Positions 1 to 8,369 are shown, counted from the stretch's first letter. The stretch is 15,638 nucleotides of DNA from Candidatus Competibacteraceae bacterium (GCA_020445005.1 JAGRHM010000127.1:1-15638); one strand, 5' to 3'. Program-made: numbers and translations. Notes: generated from the sequence alone by a model not told the origin.

Positions 1-477
1 TCGTTCAGTTGGGGCCTGTGGGCGGCCATCGCCTATTCGGCGCTGGATACTTATCTATTTCGAGGCAAAGCCCCGTGGACCTTCCATCACAAGCCGGATC
101 ACGCCAAACTCAAGAAAGCCAGCGAGTGTCCGAAAATCGAGTATCCGAAACCGGATGGCGTCATCAGTTTTGATCGGCTGTCCTCGGTGTTTATCTCGAG
201 CACCAATCATGAAGAAGATCAGCCCTGTCACCTGACGCTGAAGGATTCAACCGTACCGATCCAGGTCAACTTGGCGCTGTACGACGCGCCCGAGCAGCGC
301 TATTGCCCGGCGGGAGTGTATGAGATCGTCCGGGACAGCGAGGGGAAAAATCCCCGGTTGCAAATCAACGCGCAGAACTGCGTCCATTGCAAGACGTGCG
401 ACATTAAGGACCCCACCCAGAACATTCACTGGGTGACGCCGCAAGGCGGCGATGGACCGAACTATCCGAATATGTAA
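1..477 (+). CDS. Electron transfer flavoprotein-ubiquinone oxidoreductase, C-terminal part (5' end outside window)
   Basis: This membrane-associated flavoprotein passes electrons from reduced ETF (from acyl-CoA and related dehydrogenases) to ubiquinone. The frame is open from base 1 and ends in TAA, giving about 158 residues, the C-terminal part of a protein usually about 550 residues long. The 4Fe-4S ligands are visible: a Cys in YCPAGVYE, then the [12 protein letters not shown] motif with three Cys in CxxCxxC spacing, preceded by LQINAQN. The ending [10 protein letters not shown] is typical of the family, so the C-terminus is intact. The start lies upstream; the GTG at 187 is internal. A strong intrinsic terminator follows 16 bases after the stop, so the gene ends its transcription unit. 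Identification is by recognised family motifs. Confidence 0.95.
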   Translation, partial: SFSWGLWAAIAYSALDTYLFRGKAPWTFHHKPDHAKLKKASECPKIEYPKPDGVISFDRLSSVFISSTNHEEDQPCHLTLKDSTVPIQVNLALYDAPEQRYCPAGVYEIVRDSEGKNPRLQINAQNCVHCKTCDIKDPTQNIHWVTPQGGDGPNYPNM

Positions 478-493
478 TTTCGTTGACCAATGA

Positions 494-518
494 AAAAACC
501 CGGCTCTGCCGGGTTTTT
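494..518 (+). terminator. Intrinsic terminator after the ETF-QO gene
   Basis: An 11-bp perfect stem (AAAAACCCGGC / GCCGGGTTTTT) has a 3-nt TCT loop. The 3' arm ends in a T run, and the 5' arm begins with an A run, so it could also work on the opposite strand. It lies 16 bases after the ETF-QO stop. Confidence 0.9.
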
Positions 519-551
519 CGCTTAAAACAGTAAAAATTTTGATGATATTCC

Positions 552-580
552 TTGATACCTGTTGGTGTTTCATCTTCAAT
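552..580 (+). promoter_or_regulatory. Weak candidate sigma70-type promoter for the beta-helix gene
   Basis: The 108 bases between the terminator and the next start are AT-rich and must hold the promoter if the gene is expressed alone. The best pair seen is TTGATA (552-557), a 17-nt spacer, then TTCAAT (575-580). The -35 is fair and the -10 is poor. TTATAC at 593-598 is a better -10 but lacks a matching -35. This is a suggestion only. Confidence 0.2.
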
Positions 581-626
581 TGTGGTGAGGCGTTATACCC
601 AACCTGCATATTAAGGAGATGGTAAA

Positions 627-1913
627 ATGACCAAAAATCAAAAGCATGTTAACCAAAGTATCCTAATTCCCCTAATTCGGAAAACGGCGTTGGCATCGGC
701 GCTCAGTCAGGTTCTGGGCTTTAGTGCATCGATAGGCCAGGCTGCGACGATTACCGTGACGACTACCAGTGGTGACACGGGCGGTCCGGATTGCACTTTG
801 CGAGATGCGATCACTGCCGCCAATTTTGACACCGCAATTGGGGGATGTCCGGCAGGATCGGGAACCGATACGATCAATCTTCCGGCTAATTCGATAATTA
901 CGTTAACTGTACGTGATAATAACGATAACGGCTTACCCATAGTGACCTCTGCAATTACGATTGAAGGTCATGGAGCAACTATCAAAAGAGATGTTGGTAG
1001 GCCACGTTTCCGAATTTTTGAAATTAACCAAGGTTCATTGGAACTTCGAAATACCATCATCCGTAATGGACATAGTTATAACTATGATTCTGGTGGTGGT
1101 ATCAGTTCTAACGACAGTATAGTCAATTTAATTAACAGTAAAGTATTGAATAACAGGACTGATGGTGAGAGTAATGGCGGTGGAATTCATGCATTCGGTG
1201 GCACAGTGACCCTGATTAGTAGTACAGTGTCGGGAAATTCCTGCTATGCCAATGGTGGTGGTATTGATGGTATAAATACAATAATGACAATAATAAACAG
1301 TACTATATCCAATAACACGGGCGGCGGGTTCGGTAGTGGAATTAGTAACTTTGCATTTCCAGAAAATTCTAGTAGTTTGTTAACATTAATTAACAGCACA
1401 GTATCTGGAAATAATGGATCTGCTGGCGTTGCGATATATAATACTAGAATGGAAATGAAAAATAGCACAGTGACAGAAAATGTATCCTCTTCTGAATATA
1501 CTGGCAGTGGAATTATGATTAGAAAGGGTAACCGAGGAGAACCGAAAGAGTTCTTTTTAGAAAACTCGATTATTGCTAATAATTCAGGTAGAGATTGTAG
1601 CAACAATACTACCCTTACACCAGTTGTTAAAAATACTCTCATCGGCGATGGCGGCACTAATTGCGGAACGCCCTTCCTCACGGGTGATCCCAAGCTTAAG
1701 CCTCTACGAAAAAATGGCGGCCCAACCAGAACCCATGCCCTGAGAGCGGATAGCCCCGCAATCGATACAGGCGATGACGCGATCTGCGCGACGTTGCCGA
1801 AAAATACCCGGGATCAACCAACCGATCAACGAGGTCGATCCCGCACGGGGCCAGCGGCGGGACCGCATTGCGACATCGGCGCGTATGAATTCCGACGACG
1901 GCGCCGGGAATAA
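627..1913 (+). CDS. Secreted parallel beta-helix protein (CSLREA / choice-of-anchor Q type)
   Basis: 428 residues, with a strong Shine-Dalgarno (AAGGAGA, 613-619) 7 nt before the ATG. The N-terminus has basic residues, then a hydrophobic stretch and a probable signal peptidase site near residue 39 (after SIGQA), so export is expected. A CSLREA-like motif, CTLRDAITAAN, sits at about residues 56-66. The middle carries repeated rungs such as INSTVSGNN, ISSTVSGNS and INSTISNNT with Gly-rich turns, as in right-handed parallel beta-helix (pectate-lyase-like) proteins. The C-terminus matches the choice-of-anchor Q pattern (NGGPTRTHAL, DSPAIDTG, CDIGAYEF) and then ends in five Arg and a Glu, with no recognisable sorting helix. 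The part at about 1000-1650 is visibly AT-richer than its surroundings. Function is unknown; members are usually surface or extracellular, so adhesin or polysaccharide-binding roles are only guesses. Confidence 0.85.
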   Translation: MTKNQKHVNQSILIPLIRKTALASALSQVLGFSASIGQAATITVTTTSGDTGGPDCTLRDAITAANFDTAIGGCPAGSGTDTINLPANSIITLTVRDNNDNGLPIVTSAITIEGHGATIKRDVGRPRFRIFEINQGSLELRNTIIRNGHSYNYDSGGGISSNDSIVNLINSKVLNNRTDGESNGGGIHAFGGTVTLISSTVSGNSCYANGGGIDGINTIMTIINSTISNNTGGGFGSGISNFAFPENSSSLLTLINSTVSGNNGSAGVAIYNTRMEMKNSTVTENVSSSEYTGSGIMIRKGNRGEPKEFFLENSIIANNSGRDCSNNTTLTPVVKNTLIGDGGTNCGTPFLTGDPKLKPLRKNGGPTRTHALRADSPAIDTGDDAICATLPKNTRDQPTDQRGRSRTGPAAGPHCDIGAYEFRRRRRE

Positions 1914-1946
1914 TCAGCACAAACGCAGTATCAGCGTTCCCGCATC

Positions 1947-4244
1947 ATGGCTATTCCCTTCGCCAGCCAGCACACCGCCAATTTTCCCGAATTGCTGCGC
2001 TATCTGGGCGTCTCGGTGCTGGTGTCCACCTATCAAGCGGGTCAAGCCATCATTCTGCGTGATCAGGGTGCGGCGCTAAACACCCATTTCTACGCTATGG
2101 ATCGCCCGATGGGGCTGGCGGCGGATCATGAAAAACTGGCGGTCGGCGTCGGCTATCAGGTCTGGGAATTTCGCAACATGCCAGCGGTCGCGGCCAAGCT
2201 CGATCCGCTGCAACGACATGATGCCTGCTATCTGCCGCGTGAAATCCATGTCACGGGCGACATTGACATCCACGACATGGCCTACGGGCACGACGGACAA
2301 ATCTGGCTGGTCAACACCCGCATGTCCTGTCTCTGTACGCTGGATCGCATGCACAGCGTTGTCCCCCGCTGGCGTCCACCCTTTATCAGCGGTTATGACT
2401 TGACCGACCGTTGTCATCTGAACGGCTTGGCTATGCGCGATGAAGAACCGGCTTTCGCCACGGCGCTGGGAGAAAGCGACAACCCTGCCGGTTGGCGCAC
2501 AGATAAAGCCCGGGGCGGCATTCTCATCGACGTTGTTCGCAACCGAACCGCAGCGCGTGGTCTCTCCATGCCGCATTCGCCACGCTGGTATCGTCACCGA
2601 CTGTGGTTGCTCGAATCAGGCGCGGGACGATTAAGCACATTCAATCCGCAAACCGGACGACAGAATGTTATCGCGGAACTGCCCGGCTTCACTCGTGGCC
2701 TGGATTTTGTTGGCGATTATGCTTTCGTCGGCTTGTCGCAAGTGCGGGAAACAGCGGTTTTCAGCGGCTTGCCGCTCACCGAACGAGTCGCGGACCGCCA
2801 TTGCGGCGTCTGGGTGGTGGACATTGTGCGCCATCGGGTTATGGCCTACGTCATCTTCACCGGCGATGTCCGGGAAATTTTTGCAGTACAGACCTTGCCC
2901 AGTCGCTTTCCAACCCTGCTGGACCTCGATAATCCGCTACTGCGAACGTCCTACATGCTCCCGGACGCGGCATTTCAGGAAATTGCGCCTGCCGACCCCC
3001 TACAACTGCGCTTCGAGCAGGCAGTTACCCATCACCAGCGCGGTGAACTGGATACCGCCATCGCCGGCTACCAGGAATTACTGGCAGCGCATCCTGATCA
3101 TATCCCCACCCGCTATCACCTTGGCATGGCCTTGGTAGATGCTGAACAGTGGCAGGAAGCTTGCAACGAGTTGCAAACCGTGATTGAGCAGGAACCACGG
3201 CATGCCGAAGCGCACAACGCTTTGGCGCTTTGTCGTCACCGGCTGGGCGATCCAGAGGACGCATTACGCCATTTTGAACAAGCAATTGCCGCCGATCATC
3301 AATACGCCGCAGCCCATTTCAACCGCGGCCTGCTGCTGCTCAAACGCGGCGATTATCGTCAGGGTTGGAAAGAGTTCGAATGGCGCTGGCAATTGCCCGA
3401 ATTTACCCCATTCCAGTGCCCACAACCGCAATGGCGCGGCGAAGATATTCATGACCGGATTCTGCTGGTGCATACCGAGCAGGGCAACGGCGACGCCCTG
3501 CAATTCGCCCGCTTCCTGCCTTTGGCGGCGCAACGCTGCCATAGACTGCTACTGGTCTGTCCTGAACCGTTGCGCGCTTTGCTAAGTACTGCAGCGGGCG
3601 TGGCCGAGACACGTCTTCCCGGAGTGTTACAGGTCGACAGTTTCGACGTTTACTGCCCGCTGCTCAGCCTCCCCCGAGTACTGGACATCACGCTCGATAA
3701 TTTGCCGACCCAAATTCCTTACCTAGACGTGCCCACATATATCACGGTACCGCCCTTACCGAAGGATGGTCGCCTGAAGATCGGACTGGTCTGGGCCGGC
3801 AGCATTACGCAGAGACTCGATGAAAAACGTTCCTGTCCCTTGCTGGAATTGCTCCCATTCCTCGATGTCCCCAATATCGCTTTCCATAGCCTGCAAATCC
3901 CTGTCAACGCTGCGGATAGGGCATTGCTGGACGCTCACAGTGTCATTAACCTGGAGTCCGAGTTGACCGATTACGCCCGCACCGCCGCTTATATTCAACA
4001 ACTCGACCTGGTGATCAGCGCTTGCACCTCGGTAGCGCATTTGGCCGGAGCTTTGGGTAAGCCGGTCTGGATACTTCTGGCGTATCATGCTGACTGGCGC
4101 TGGCTGGAAGAGCGGGAAGACAGTCCGTGGTATCCTCACACTCGCTTGTTTCGGCAGCGATCGCCGGGCGATTGGTCGGAATTGGCCGCACGGACTAAAC
4201 AGAGTCTTGAGGAATGGTCGATGAAGAAATCTAATGAACCGTAA
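1947..4244 (+). CDS. TIGR03032-family N-terminal domain fused to TPR repeats and a GT9-like glycosyltransferase domain
   Basis: 765 residues in three parts. Residues 1 to about 345 match the TIGR03032 (DUF4915-like) family of unknown function (FPELLRYLGVSVLVSTYQAG, then GLAADHEKLAVG and later HLNGLAM). Residues about 352-470 are TPR helices (AHPDHIPTRYHLGMAL, EPRHAEAHNALALC, AHFNRGLLLLKRGDYRQGW). Residues about 488-760 resemble the domain that often follows TPRs and is distantly related to glycosyltransferase family 9 (QWRGEDI, HTEQGNGDALQFARFLP, then SVAHLAGALGKPVWILL and EDSPWYPHTRLFRQ). There is no signal peptide, so it is probably cytoplasmic. The ATG is the first possible start after an in-frame TAA at 1911, and no good ribosome site precedes it. 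It lies 33 nt after the beta-helix gene, so co-expression is likely. It may modify a sugar or protein substrate; this is inference. Confidence 0.85.
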   Translation: MAIPFASQHTANFPELLRYLGVSVLVSTYQAGQAIILRDQGAALNTHFYAMDRPMGLAADHEKLAVGVGYQVWEFRNMPAVAAKLDPLQRHDACYLPREIHVTGDIDIHDMAYGHDGQIWLVNTRMSCLCTLDRMHSVVPRWRPPFISGYDLTDRCHLNGLAMRDEEPAFATALGESDNPAGWRTDKARGGILIDVVRNRTAARGLSMPHSPRWYRHRLWLLESGAGRLSTFNPQTGRQNVIAELPGFTRGLDFVGDYAFVGLSQVRETAVFSGLPLTERVADRHCGVWVVDIVRHRVMAYVIFTGDVREIFAVQTLPSRFPTLLDLDNPLLRTSYMLPDAAFQEIAPADPLQLRFEQAVTHHQRGELDTAIAGYQELLAAHPDHIPTRYHLGMALVDAEQWQEACNELQTVIEQEPRHAEAHNALALCRHRLGDPEDALRHFEQAIAADHQYAAAHFNRGLLLLKRGDYRQGWKEFEWRWQLPEFTPFQCPQPQWRGEDIHDRILLVHTEQGNGDALQFARFLPLAAQRCHRLLLVCPEPLRALLSTAAGVAETRLPGVLQVDSFDVYCPLLSLPRVLDITLDNLPTQIPYLDVPTYITVPPLPKDGRLKIGLVWAGSITQRLDEKRSCPLLELLPFLDVPNIAFHSLQIPVNAADRALLDAHSVINLESELTDYARTAAYIQQLDLVISACTSVAHLAGALGKPVWILLAYHADWRWLEEREDSPWYPHTRLFRQRSPGDWSELAARTKQSLEEWSMKKSNEP

Positions 4245-4313
4245 CCCAATGGGGATTACTCGCGATGAAGGGGCAATCCACCTAAAATGTCACTGACCCA
4301 TGGAGATCCCGCC

Positions 4314-4898
4314 ATGTCCCTGCAACCCAAACCCCATTTGAGTCCCGAAGATTATCTGGCCCTCGAACGCAGCGCTGATTTCAAGAGCGAATATTTCGAT
4401 GGAGAAATCTTCGCCATGACCGGTGCCAGCGAACCGCATAATCTGATCGTAGTCAATGCCGGCGCAGAACTCCGGCAGCAGATCAAAAAGCGCCCCTGCA
4501 AGCTCTACGCGAACGACATGCGGGTCAAGGTCAGTCCGACCGGGTTGTACACCTATCCCGATCTGATCGTGGTTTGCGGCAAGGCGCAATTCGACGATGC
4601 GCAATTCGACACGTTGCTGAACCCAACCCTGATCATCGAAGTGCTCTCCGATTCGACCGAAGCCTACGACCGGGGCCGCAAGTTCGAGCATTACCGCAAA
4701 CTGGAGTCGTTAGCTGAATACGTGCTGGTCGCTCAGCATCGTCCCCATGTCGAATCCTACCGACGGCAACCGGGTCAGCAGTGGTTGTTGACCGAAAGCA
4801 CCGGTCTGGAGAGCGTCTTCCGGCTGGATTCGATTGAATGCGAACTGGCGCTGGCCGAGATTTATGACAAGGTTGAGTTTAGCAATACCAATGATTAA
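4314..4898 (+). CDS. Uma2-family (DUF820) PD-(D/E)xK nuclease-like protein
   Basis: 194 residues. Uma2/DUF820 proteins have a restriction-endonuclease-like fold; they are common in cyanobacteria and some proteobacteria, often in many copies, and their job is poorly known. Family motifs are clear: LSPEDYLALER and FKSEYFDGEIFAMTGAS near the N-terminus, HNLIVVNAGAEL, then YPDLIVV (catalytic-type Asp), LIIEVLSDSTEAYDRGRKFEHYR (Glu plus downstream Lys) and EYVLV. The ATG at 4314 is chosen because GGAGA (4302-4306) sits 7 nt before it and homologues start this way. An in-frame ATG at 4287 would add nine residues without a well-placed ribosome site. No partner methylase or antitoxin is next to it. 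The gene stands alone between the fusion gene and bioB. Confidence 0.88.
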   Translation: MSLQPKPHLSPEDYLALERSADFKSEYFDGEIFAMTGASEPHNLIVVNAGAELRQQIKKRPCKLYANDMRVKVSPTGLYTYPDLIVVCGKAQFDDAQFDTLLNPTLIIEVLSDSTEAYDRGRKFEHYRKLESLAEYVLVAQHRPHVESYRRQPGQQWLLTESTGLESVFRLDSIECELALAEIYDKVEFSNTND

Positions 4899-4930
4899 GA
4901 CCAATGCGGCGTGGCTTTTCAGGCTGAGAA

Positions 4931-4939
4931 TGCTATCTT
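4931..4939 (+). promoter_or_regulatory. Possible extended -10 element upstream of bioB
   Basis: TGC followed by TATCTT forms an extended -10-like element about 50 nt before the bioB start. No convincing -35 is seen. No BirA operator pair (TTGTAAACC and its inverse) is visible in the 89-nt gap. Confidence 0.22.
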
Positions 4940-4987
4940 AAACGCCAGTCGGAACCTTTCAGAACCCTCCCCGGAAACCCATAGATT

Positions 4988-5980
4988 ATGAACAACCCAG
5001 CTATTCTTTCCCAACCCCTGTCTCCCGTACAACAGCCGATTTTCCGTGCCCCGACCTGGACGGTGGACGCCGTGTTAGAGCTCTTTGAACTGCCTTTCGC
5101 CGACCTGATTTTCCGGGCGCAACAGGCCCTGCGCGAGCATTTCGATCCCAACGCGATTCAGCGTTCGACCCTGCTCTCGGTCAAAACCGGCAATTGTTCC
5201 GAGGATTGCGGCTATTGCTCCCAGTCCAAACGCTACCAGACCGGACTGGAGGCGCAACGCCTGTTGTCTACCGAGGAAGTGCTGGCGGCGGCCAAAGCCG
5301 CCAAGGCGCAAGGTGCGGGCCGGTTCTGCATGGGCGCAGCTTGGCGCGGTCCTAAAGAAAAAGATCTGCCCGCAGTCATGGAGATGGTGCAAGCCGTTAA
5401 GGCGCTCGGGCTGGAAACCTGCGTGACCTTGGGCATTCTCAAGGAGGGCCAGGCTGAACAACTGAAGGAAGCTGGCCTGGACTATTACAACCATAATCTC
5501 GATACCGCCCCGGAGTTTTACGGGGACGTCGTCACGACCCATACCTATCAGGATCGGCTGGATACCTTGCAACAAGTGCGTGAAGCCGGCTTGAAGATTT
5601 GCAGTGGCGGCATCGTCGGCATGGGCGAAACCCGCCAGCATCGCGCCGGACTGATCGCAAAACTGGCCAACCTTGATCCACCGCCGGAATCGGTGCCGAT
5701 TAATAATCTGGTGCCGATTCCCGGAACACCGCTAGCTAACAGCGATCCCATTGACATCTTTGAATTCGCCCGCACCATTGCCGCCGCGCGCATCACCATG
5801 CCCAGTAGTTACGTGCGTCTATCCGCCGGGCGGGAGCAGATGAGCGAAGCTGATCAGGCATTGTGTTTTCTGGCGGGCGCCAACTCGATTTTCTATGGCG
5901 ATCATCTGCTCACCACCCGCAATCCCCAAACGCCTCGCGATAATGGGTTATTTGAGAAACTGGGCTTGCATGGCGTTTGA
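4988..5980 (+). CDS. bioB: Biotin synthase
   Basis: Radical-SAM enzyme that inserts sulfur into dethiobiotin, the last step of biotin synthesis, in the cytoplasm. It has 330 residues, close to the family norm (about 320-350). The radical-SAM cluster ligands CxxxCxxC are Cys70, Cys74 and Cys77 in [15 protein letters not shown]. The [2Fe-2S] ligands also appear at a constant offset of 17 from the E. coli enzyme: Cys114 (RFCMGAAWR), Cys145 (ETCVTLG), Cys205 ([12 protein letters not shown]) and Arg277 (YVRLSAGRE). The enzyme should therefore be active. The N-terminus is about 17 residues longer than in E. coli. The ribosome site is weak. A DHH phosphoesterase gene and bioA follow on the same strand; bioF, bioH, bioC and bioD are absent from the window. 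Confidence 0.97.
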   Translation: MNNPAILSQPLSPVQQPIFRAPTWTVDAVLELFELPFADLIFRAQQALREHFDPNAIQRSTLLSVKTGNCSEDCGYCSQSKRYQTGLEAQRLLSTEEVLAAAKAAKAQGAGRFCMGAAWRGPKEKDLPAVMEMVQAVKALGLETCVTLGILKEGQAEQLKEAGLDYYNHNLDTAPEFYGDVVTTHTYQDRLDTLQQVREAGLKICSGGIVGMGETRQHRAGLIAKLANLDPPPESVPINNLVPIPGTPLANSDPIDIFEFARTIAAARITMPSSYVRLSAGREQMSEADQALCFLAGANSIFYGDHLLTTRNPQTPRDNGLFEKLGLHGV

Positions 5981-6029
5981 GTGACAGGGTCAAAAAGTCG
6001 CCTCTCTATAAAATTAACAGGAGCCACCG

Positions 6030-6956
6030 ATGACTGAAAAATTCCGCCTGGTCACGCGCAGCGATATGGATGGCTTGGTGTGCGCGGTTCTGCTCAACGA
6101 GCTGAAACTGATCGACGACATCAAATTCGTGCATCCTAAGGATATGCAGGATGGCAAGATCAAAATCAGCGACCACGACATCACCACCAACCTGCCTTAC
6201 GTCCCCGGCGTCCATCTGGCGTTTGATCATCATTCGTCCGAAGTCTTGCGCAATGAGGAGCATGATAATCACATTATTGACCCGAATGCGCCATCAGCGG
6301 CCAGGGTCGTATTCGACTATTACGGCGGCAAGACTCGCTTCTCGGCCATCAGCGATGAAATGATGGTCGCGGTGGATAAAGCGGATTCAGCACAATTTTC
6401 CAGGGAAGATATTCTTGAACCCAAGGGCTGGGAGTTGCTCTCGTTTCTCATGGACGCGCGCACTGGTCTCGGGCGCTTTCACAATTTCCGGATTTCCAAT
6501 TACCAGTTAATGATGAACCTCATTGACTATTGCCGCAGTCACGGCATTGACGACATCCTGAAACTGCCGGATGTGCAGGAACGGGTGGATATTTATTTCG
6601 AACATGCGCCCAAAGCGAAGGAACAAATTCAGCGCTGTAGCACGGTGCATGGGAAGCTCGTGGTGCTCGATCTGCGCAACGAGGAAACCATTTGGGCAAC
6701 CAATCGTTTCATGATTTACGCATTATTCCCCGAGACCAACATTTCTATCCATGTCATGTGGGGTTTTCAAAAGCAAAATACGGTATTCGCCACGGGCAAG
6801 TCGATTCTGAACCGCACATCCCGGACCAATATCGGCGAACTGATGTTGCGTTACGGCGGCGGTGGCCATGAAAAGGCCGGTACCTGCCAGATTGACCACG
6901 ATAAAGCGGATGCCATACTGGCCGCACTCATTGCCCAGATTAATCAGGATGGCTGA
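6030..6956 (+). CDS. DHH-family phosphoesterase (exopolyphosphatase-like)
   Basis: 308 residues, with AGGAG (6019-6023) 6 nt before the ATG. DHH/DHHA1 proteins are metal-dependent phosphoesterases, including exopolyphosphatases, nanoRNases and pAp phosphatases. Visible motifs are Asp12 and Asp14 in RSDMDGLV (motif I), the DHH triad at residues 66-68 (AFDHHSSE) and the glycine-rich DHHA1 substrate loop GGGGHEKAG from residue 276. All the metal-binding motifs I would expect are present, so it is likely active, but the sequence alone does not fix the substrate; such genes are often annotated as exopolyphosphatase. The gene lies 49 nt after bioB, and its stop overlaps or nearly meets the start of bioA, so it is probably in the same operon. 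No known biotin step needs this chemistry. Confidence 0.85.
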   Translation: MTEKFRLVTRSDMDGLVCAVLLNELKLIDDIKFVHPKDMQDGKIKISDHDITTNLPYVPGVHLAFDHHSSEVLRNEEHDNHIIDPNAPSAARVVFDYYGGKTRFSAISDEMMVAVDKADSAQFSREDILEPKGWELLSFLMDARTGLGRFHNFRISNYQLMMNLIDYCRSHGIDDILKLPDVQERVDIYFEHAPKAKEQIQRCSTVHGKLVVLDLRNEETIWATNRFMIYALFPETNISIHVMWGFQKQNTVFATGKSILNRTSRTNIGELMLRYGGGGHEKAGTCQIDHDKADAILAALIAQINQDG

Positions 6957-6972
6957 AAGCAAATCATTAACG

Positions 6973-8352
6973 ATGGCTACCAACATGGATTGGTTGAACC
7001 GCAGCCTGAAAGCGGTCTGGCATCCATGTACTCAGATGAAATGGCACGAAGATGGCGCGTTGCCGCTGGCGCCAATCGCTCGCGGGCAGGGCGCATGGTT
7101 GTACGATTTCGACGGGCGGCGCTATCTGGACGCGATTGGTTCCTGGTGGGTCAATCTGTTTGGCCACGCCAACCCGCGCATTAATGCCGCTATTCGTGAC
7201 CAACTGGATCGGTTGGAGCATGTGATTCTGGCTGGCTTTACCCACGCACCGGTGGTGGAGTTGTCGGAACGGCTGTCAGCCCTGACCAGCGGGACGCTCG
7301 GTCACTGTTTCTATGCCTCGGATGGCTCCTCGGCAGTGGAAATCGCTCTGAAGATGTCGGCTCACTACTGGCGTAACCAAGGCCATCCCGAAAAAAACCG
7401 GTTTCTCTGCCTGACTGGTAGTTATCACGGCGAAACCCTGGGTACGCTCGGGGTTAGCGATGTCGAGCTTTACAAGGAAGCCTACGGGCCGCTGATGCGC
7501 CACGCCATCACTGTTCCCTCCCCCGATGCGCGTCAAGCTGTAGAAGGGGAAACCGCCCTTGATGTCGCCCGTCGCGCTGCGGCAGGGCTGGAGATCGTGC
7601 TAGCTGAACATCATACTTCGGTTGCCGCCCTGATTGTCGAACCACTAGTGCAGGGCGCTGTCGGGATGGTCATGTACGATCCTGCGTATCTACGGCTGGC
7701 CCGCGCGCTATGCAATCGCTACCAGGTTCATCTGATCGCCGACGAAATTATGGTCGGCTTCGGTCGCACTGGGACATTGTTTGCCCACGAACAGGCCAGT
7801 ATTCGTCCCGATTTCTTGTGCTTATCCAAGGGGTTGACCAGCGGTTATCTGCCGTTGTCAGTCACCCTGACGACCGACGCGGTGTATGCAGCATTCTATG
7901 ACGATGCGGTGACGCGCGGTTTTCTGCATTCCCATTCCTTCACCGGCAATCCGCTGGCCTGTCGCGCAGCGCTCGCCGTTCTGGATATCTTTACGGAGGA
8001 CCACATAATCGACCGTAACCGGTCTTTTGCCGAAAGGTTTACGGGGATGCTCGCGCCACTCGCCCATCATCCGCGCGTCCGGCATTTCCGGCGGCGCGGC
8101 ATGATCTGGGCGTTAGACATCGATACCGATCTTCCTGATTTCCGTCTGCGCTTCTATCGCGAGGCGCTGGCGCGCGAGGTTTTTCTGCGTCCGCTCGGCA
8201 CAACGGTTTATTTTATGCCGCCCTACATTCTTGATAACGACGAAACCGCGCTACTCGCGGAACGGGCCGTTGCGGCGCTGAATGCGGTGTTGGAGACCGA
8301 CTCTCCCTCACTTCTTGAAAAAGAGGATTCCGGCTCCAATGTGGTCAAATGA
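6973..8352 (+). CDS. bioA: Adenosylmethionine-8-amino-7-oxononanoate aminotransferase
   Basis: PLP-dependent class-III aminotransferase that makes 7,8-diaminopelargonate from KAPA, with S-adenosylmethionine as amino donor (biotin pathway). From ATG 6973 it has 459 residues, near the usual 430-460. Clear BioA features are VWHPCTQMK near the N-terminus, SWWVNLFGHANPRIN, the PLP-phosphate-binding area YASDGSSAVEIALKM, SYHGET, the Asp of DEIMVGFGRTG and the PLP lysine Lys286 in LCLSKGLTSGYLP; HSFTGNPLACRAAL and RPLGTTVYFMPPY follow. The sequence resembles the Pseudomonas type more than the E. coli type. The start is uncertain: ATG 6949 overlaps the stop of the DHH gene, and ATG 6985 is also possible. 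None has a strong ribosome site, so translational coupling is plausible. Confidence 0.95.
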   Translation: MATNMDWLNRSLKAVWHPCTQMKWHEDGALPLAPIARGQGAWLYDFDGRRYLDAIGSWWVNLFGHANPRINAAIRDQLDRLEHVILAGFTHAPVVELSERLSALTSGTLGHCFYASDGSSAVEIALKMSAHYWRNQGHPEKNRFLCLTGSYHGETLGTLGVSDVELYKEAYGPLMRHAITVPSPDARQAVEGETALDVARRAAAGLEIVLAEHHTSVAALIVEPLVQGAVGMVMYDPAYLRLARALCNRYQVHLIADEIMVGFGRTGTLFAHEQASIRPDFLCLSKGLTSGYLPLSVTLTTDAVYAAFYDDAVTRGFLHSHSFTGNPLACRAALAVLDIFTEDHIIDRNRSFAERFTGMLAPLAHHPRVRHFRRRGMIWALDIDTDLPDFRLRFYREALAREVFLRPLGTTVYFMPPYILDNDETALLAERAVAALNAVLETDSPSLLEKEDSGSNVVK

Positions 8353-8369
8353 CGTACTGGATTTGACCA
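8342..8369. repeat. 9-bp inverted repeat over the bioA stop codon
   Basis: TGGTCAAAT (8342-8350) and ATTTGACCA (8361-8369) form a perfect 9-bp stem around a 10-nt loop that includes most of the bioA TGA stop. No T run follows, so it is not a standard intrinsic terminator. It may act as an mRNA 3'-end hairpin or be a protein-binding site. Confidence 0.5.

Noticed and set aside
187..477. Separate small protein starting at GTG 187
   Set aside because: The frame is open from base 1 and encodes the contiguous ETF-QO C-terminus.
627..1913. Repeats in the beta-helix gene as a CRISPR or tandem DNA repeat
   Set aside because: The repetition is at protein level with diverged DNA and irregular spacing.
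4287..4313. Longer Uma2 start at ATG 4287
   Set aside because: No well-placed ribosome site, while 4314 has GGAGA 7 nt upstream and matches the usual family start.
5075..5641. 188-residue open frame on the minus strand inside bioB
   Set aside because: Shadow frame of a strongly conserved gene; no family resemblance.
6862..6972. Longer BioA starting at 6862
   Set aside because: It lies deep inside the DHH gene, and the added residues do not resemble BioA.
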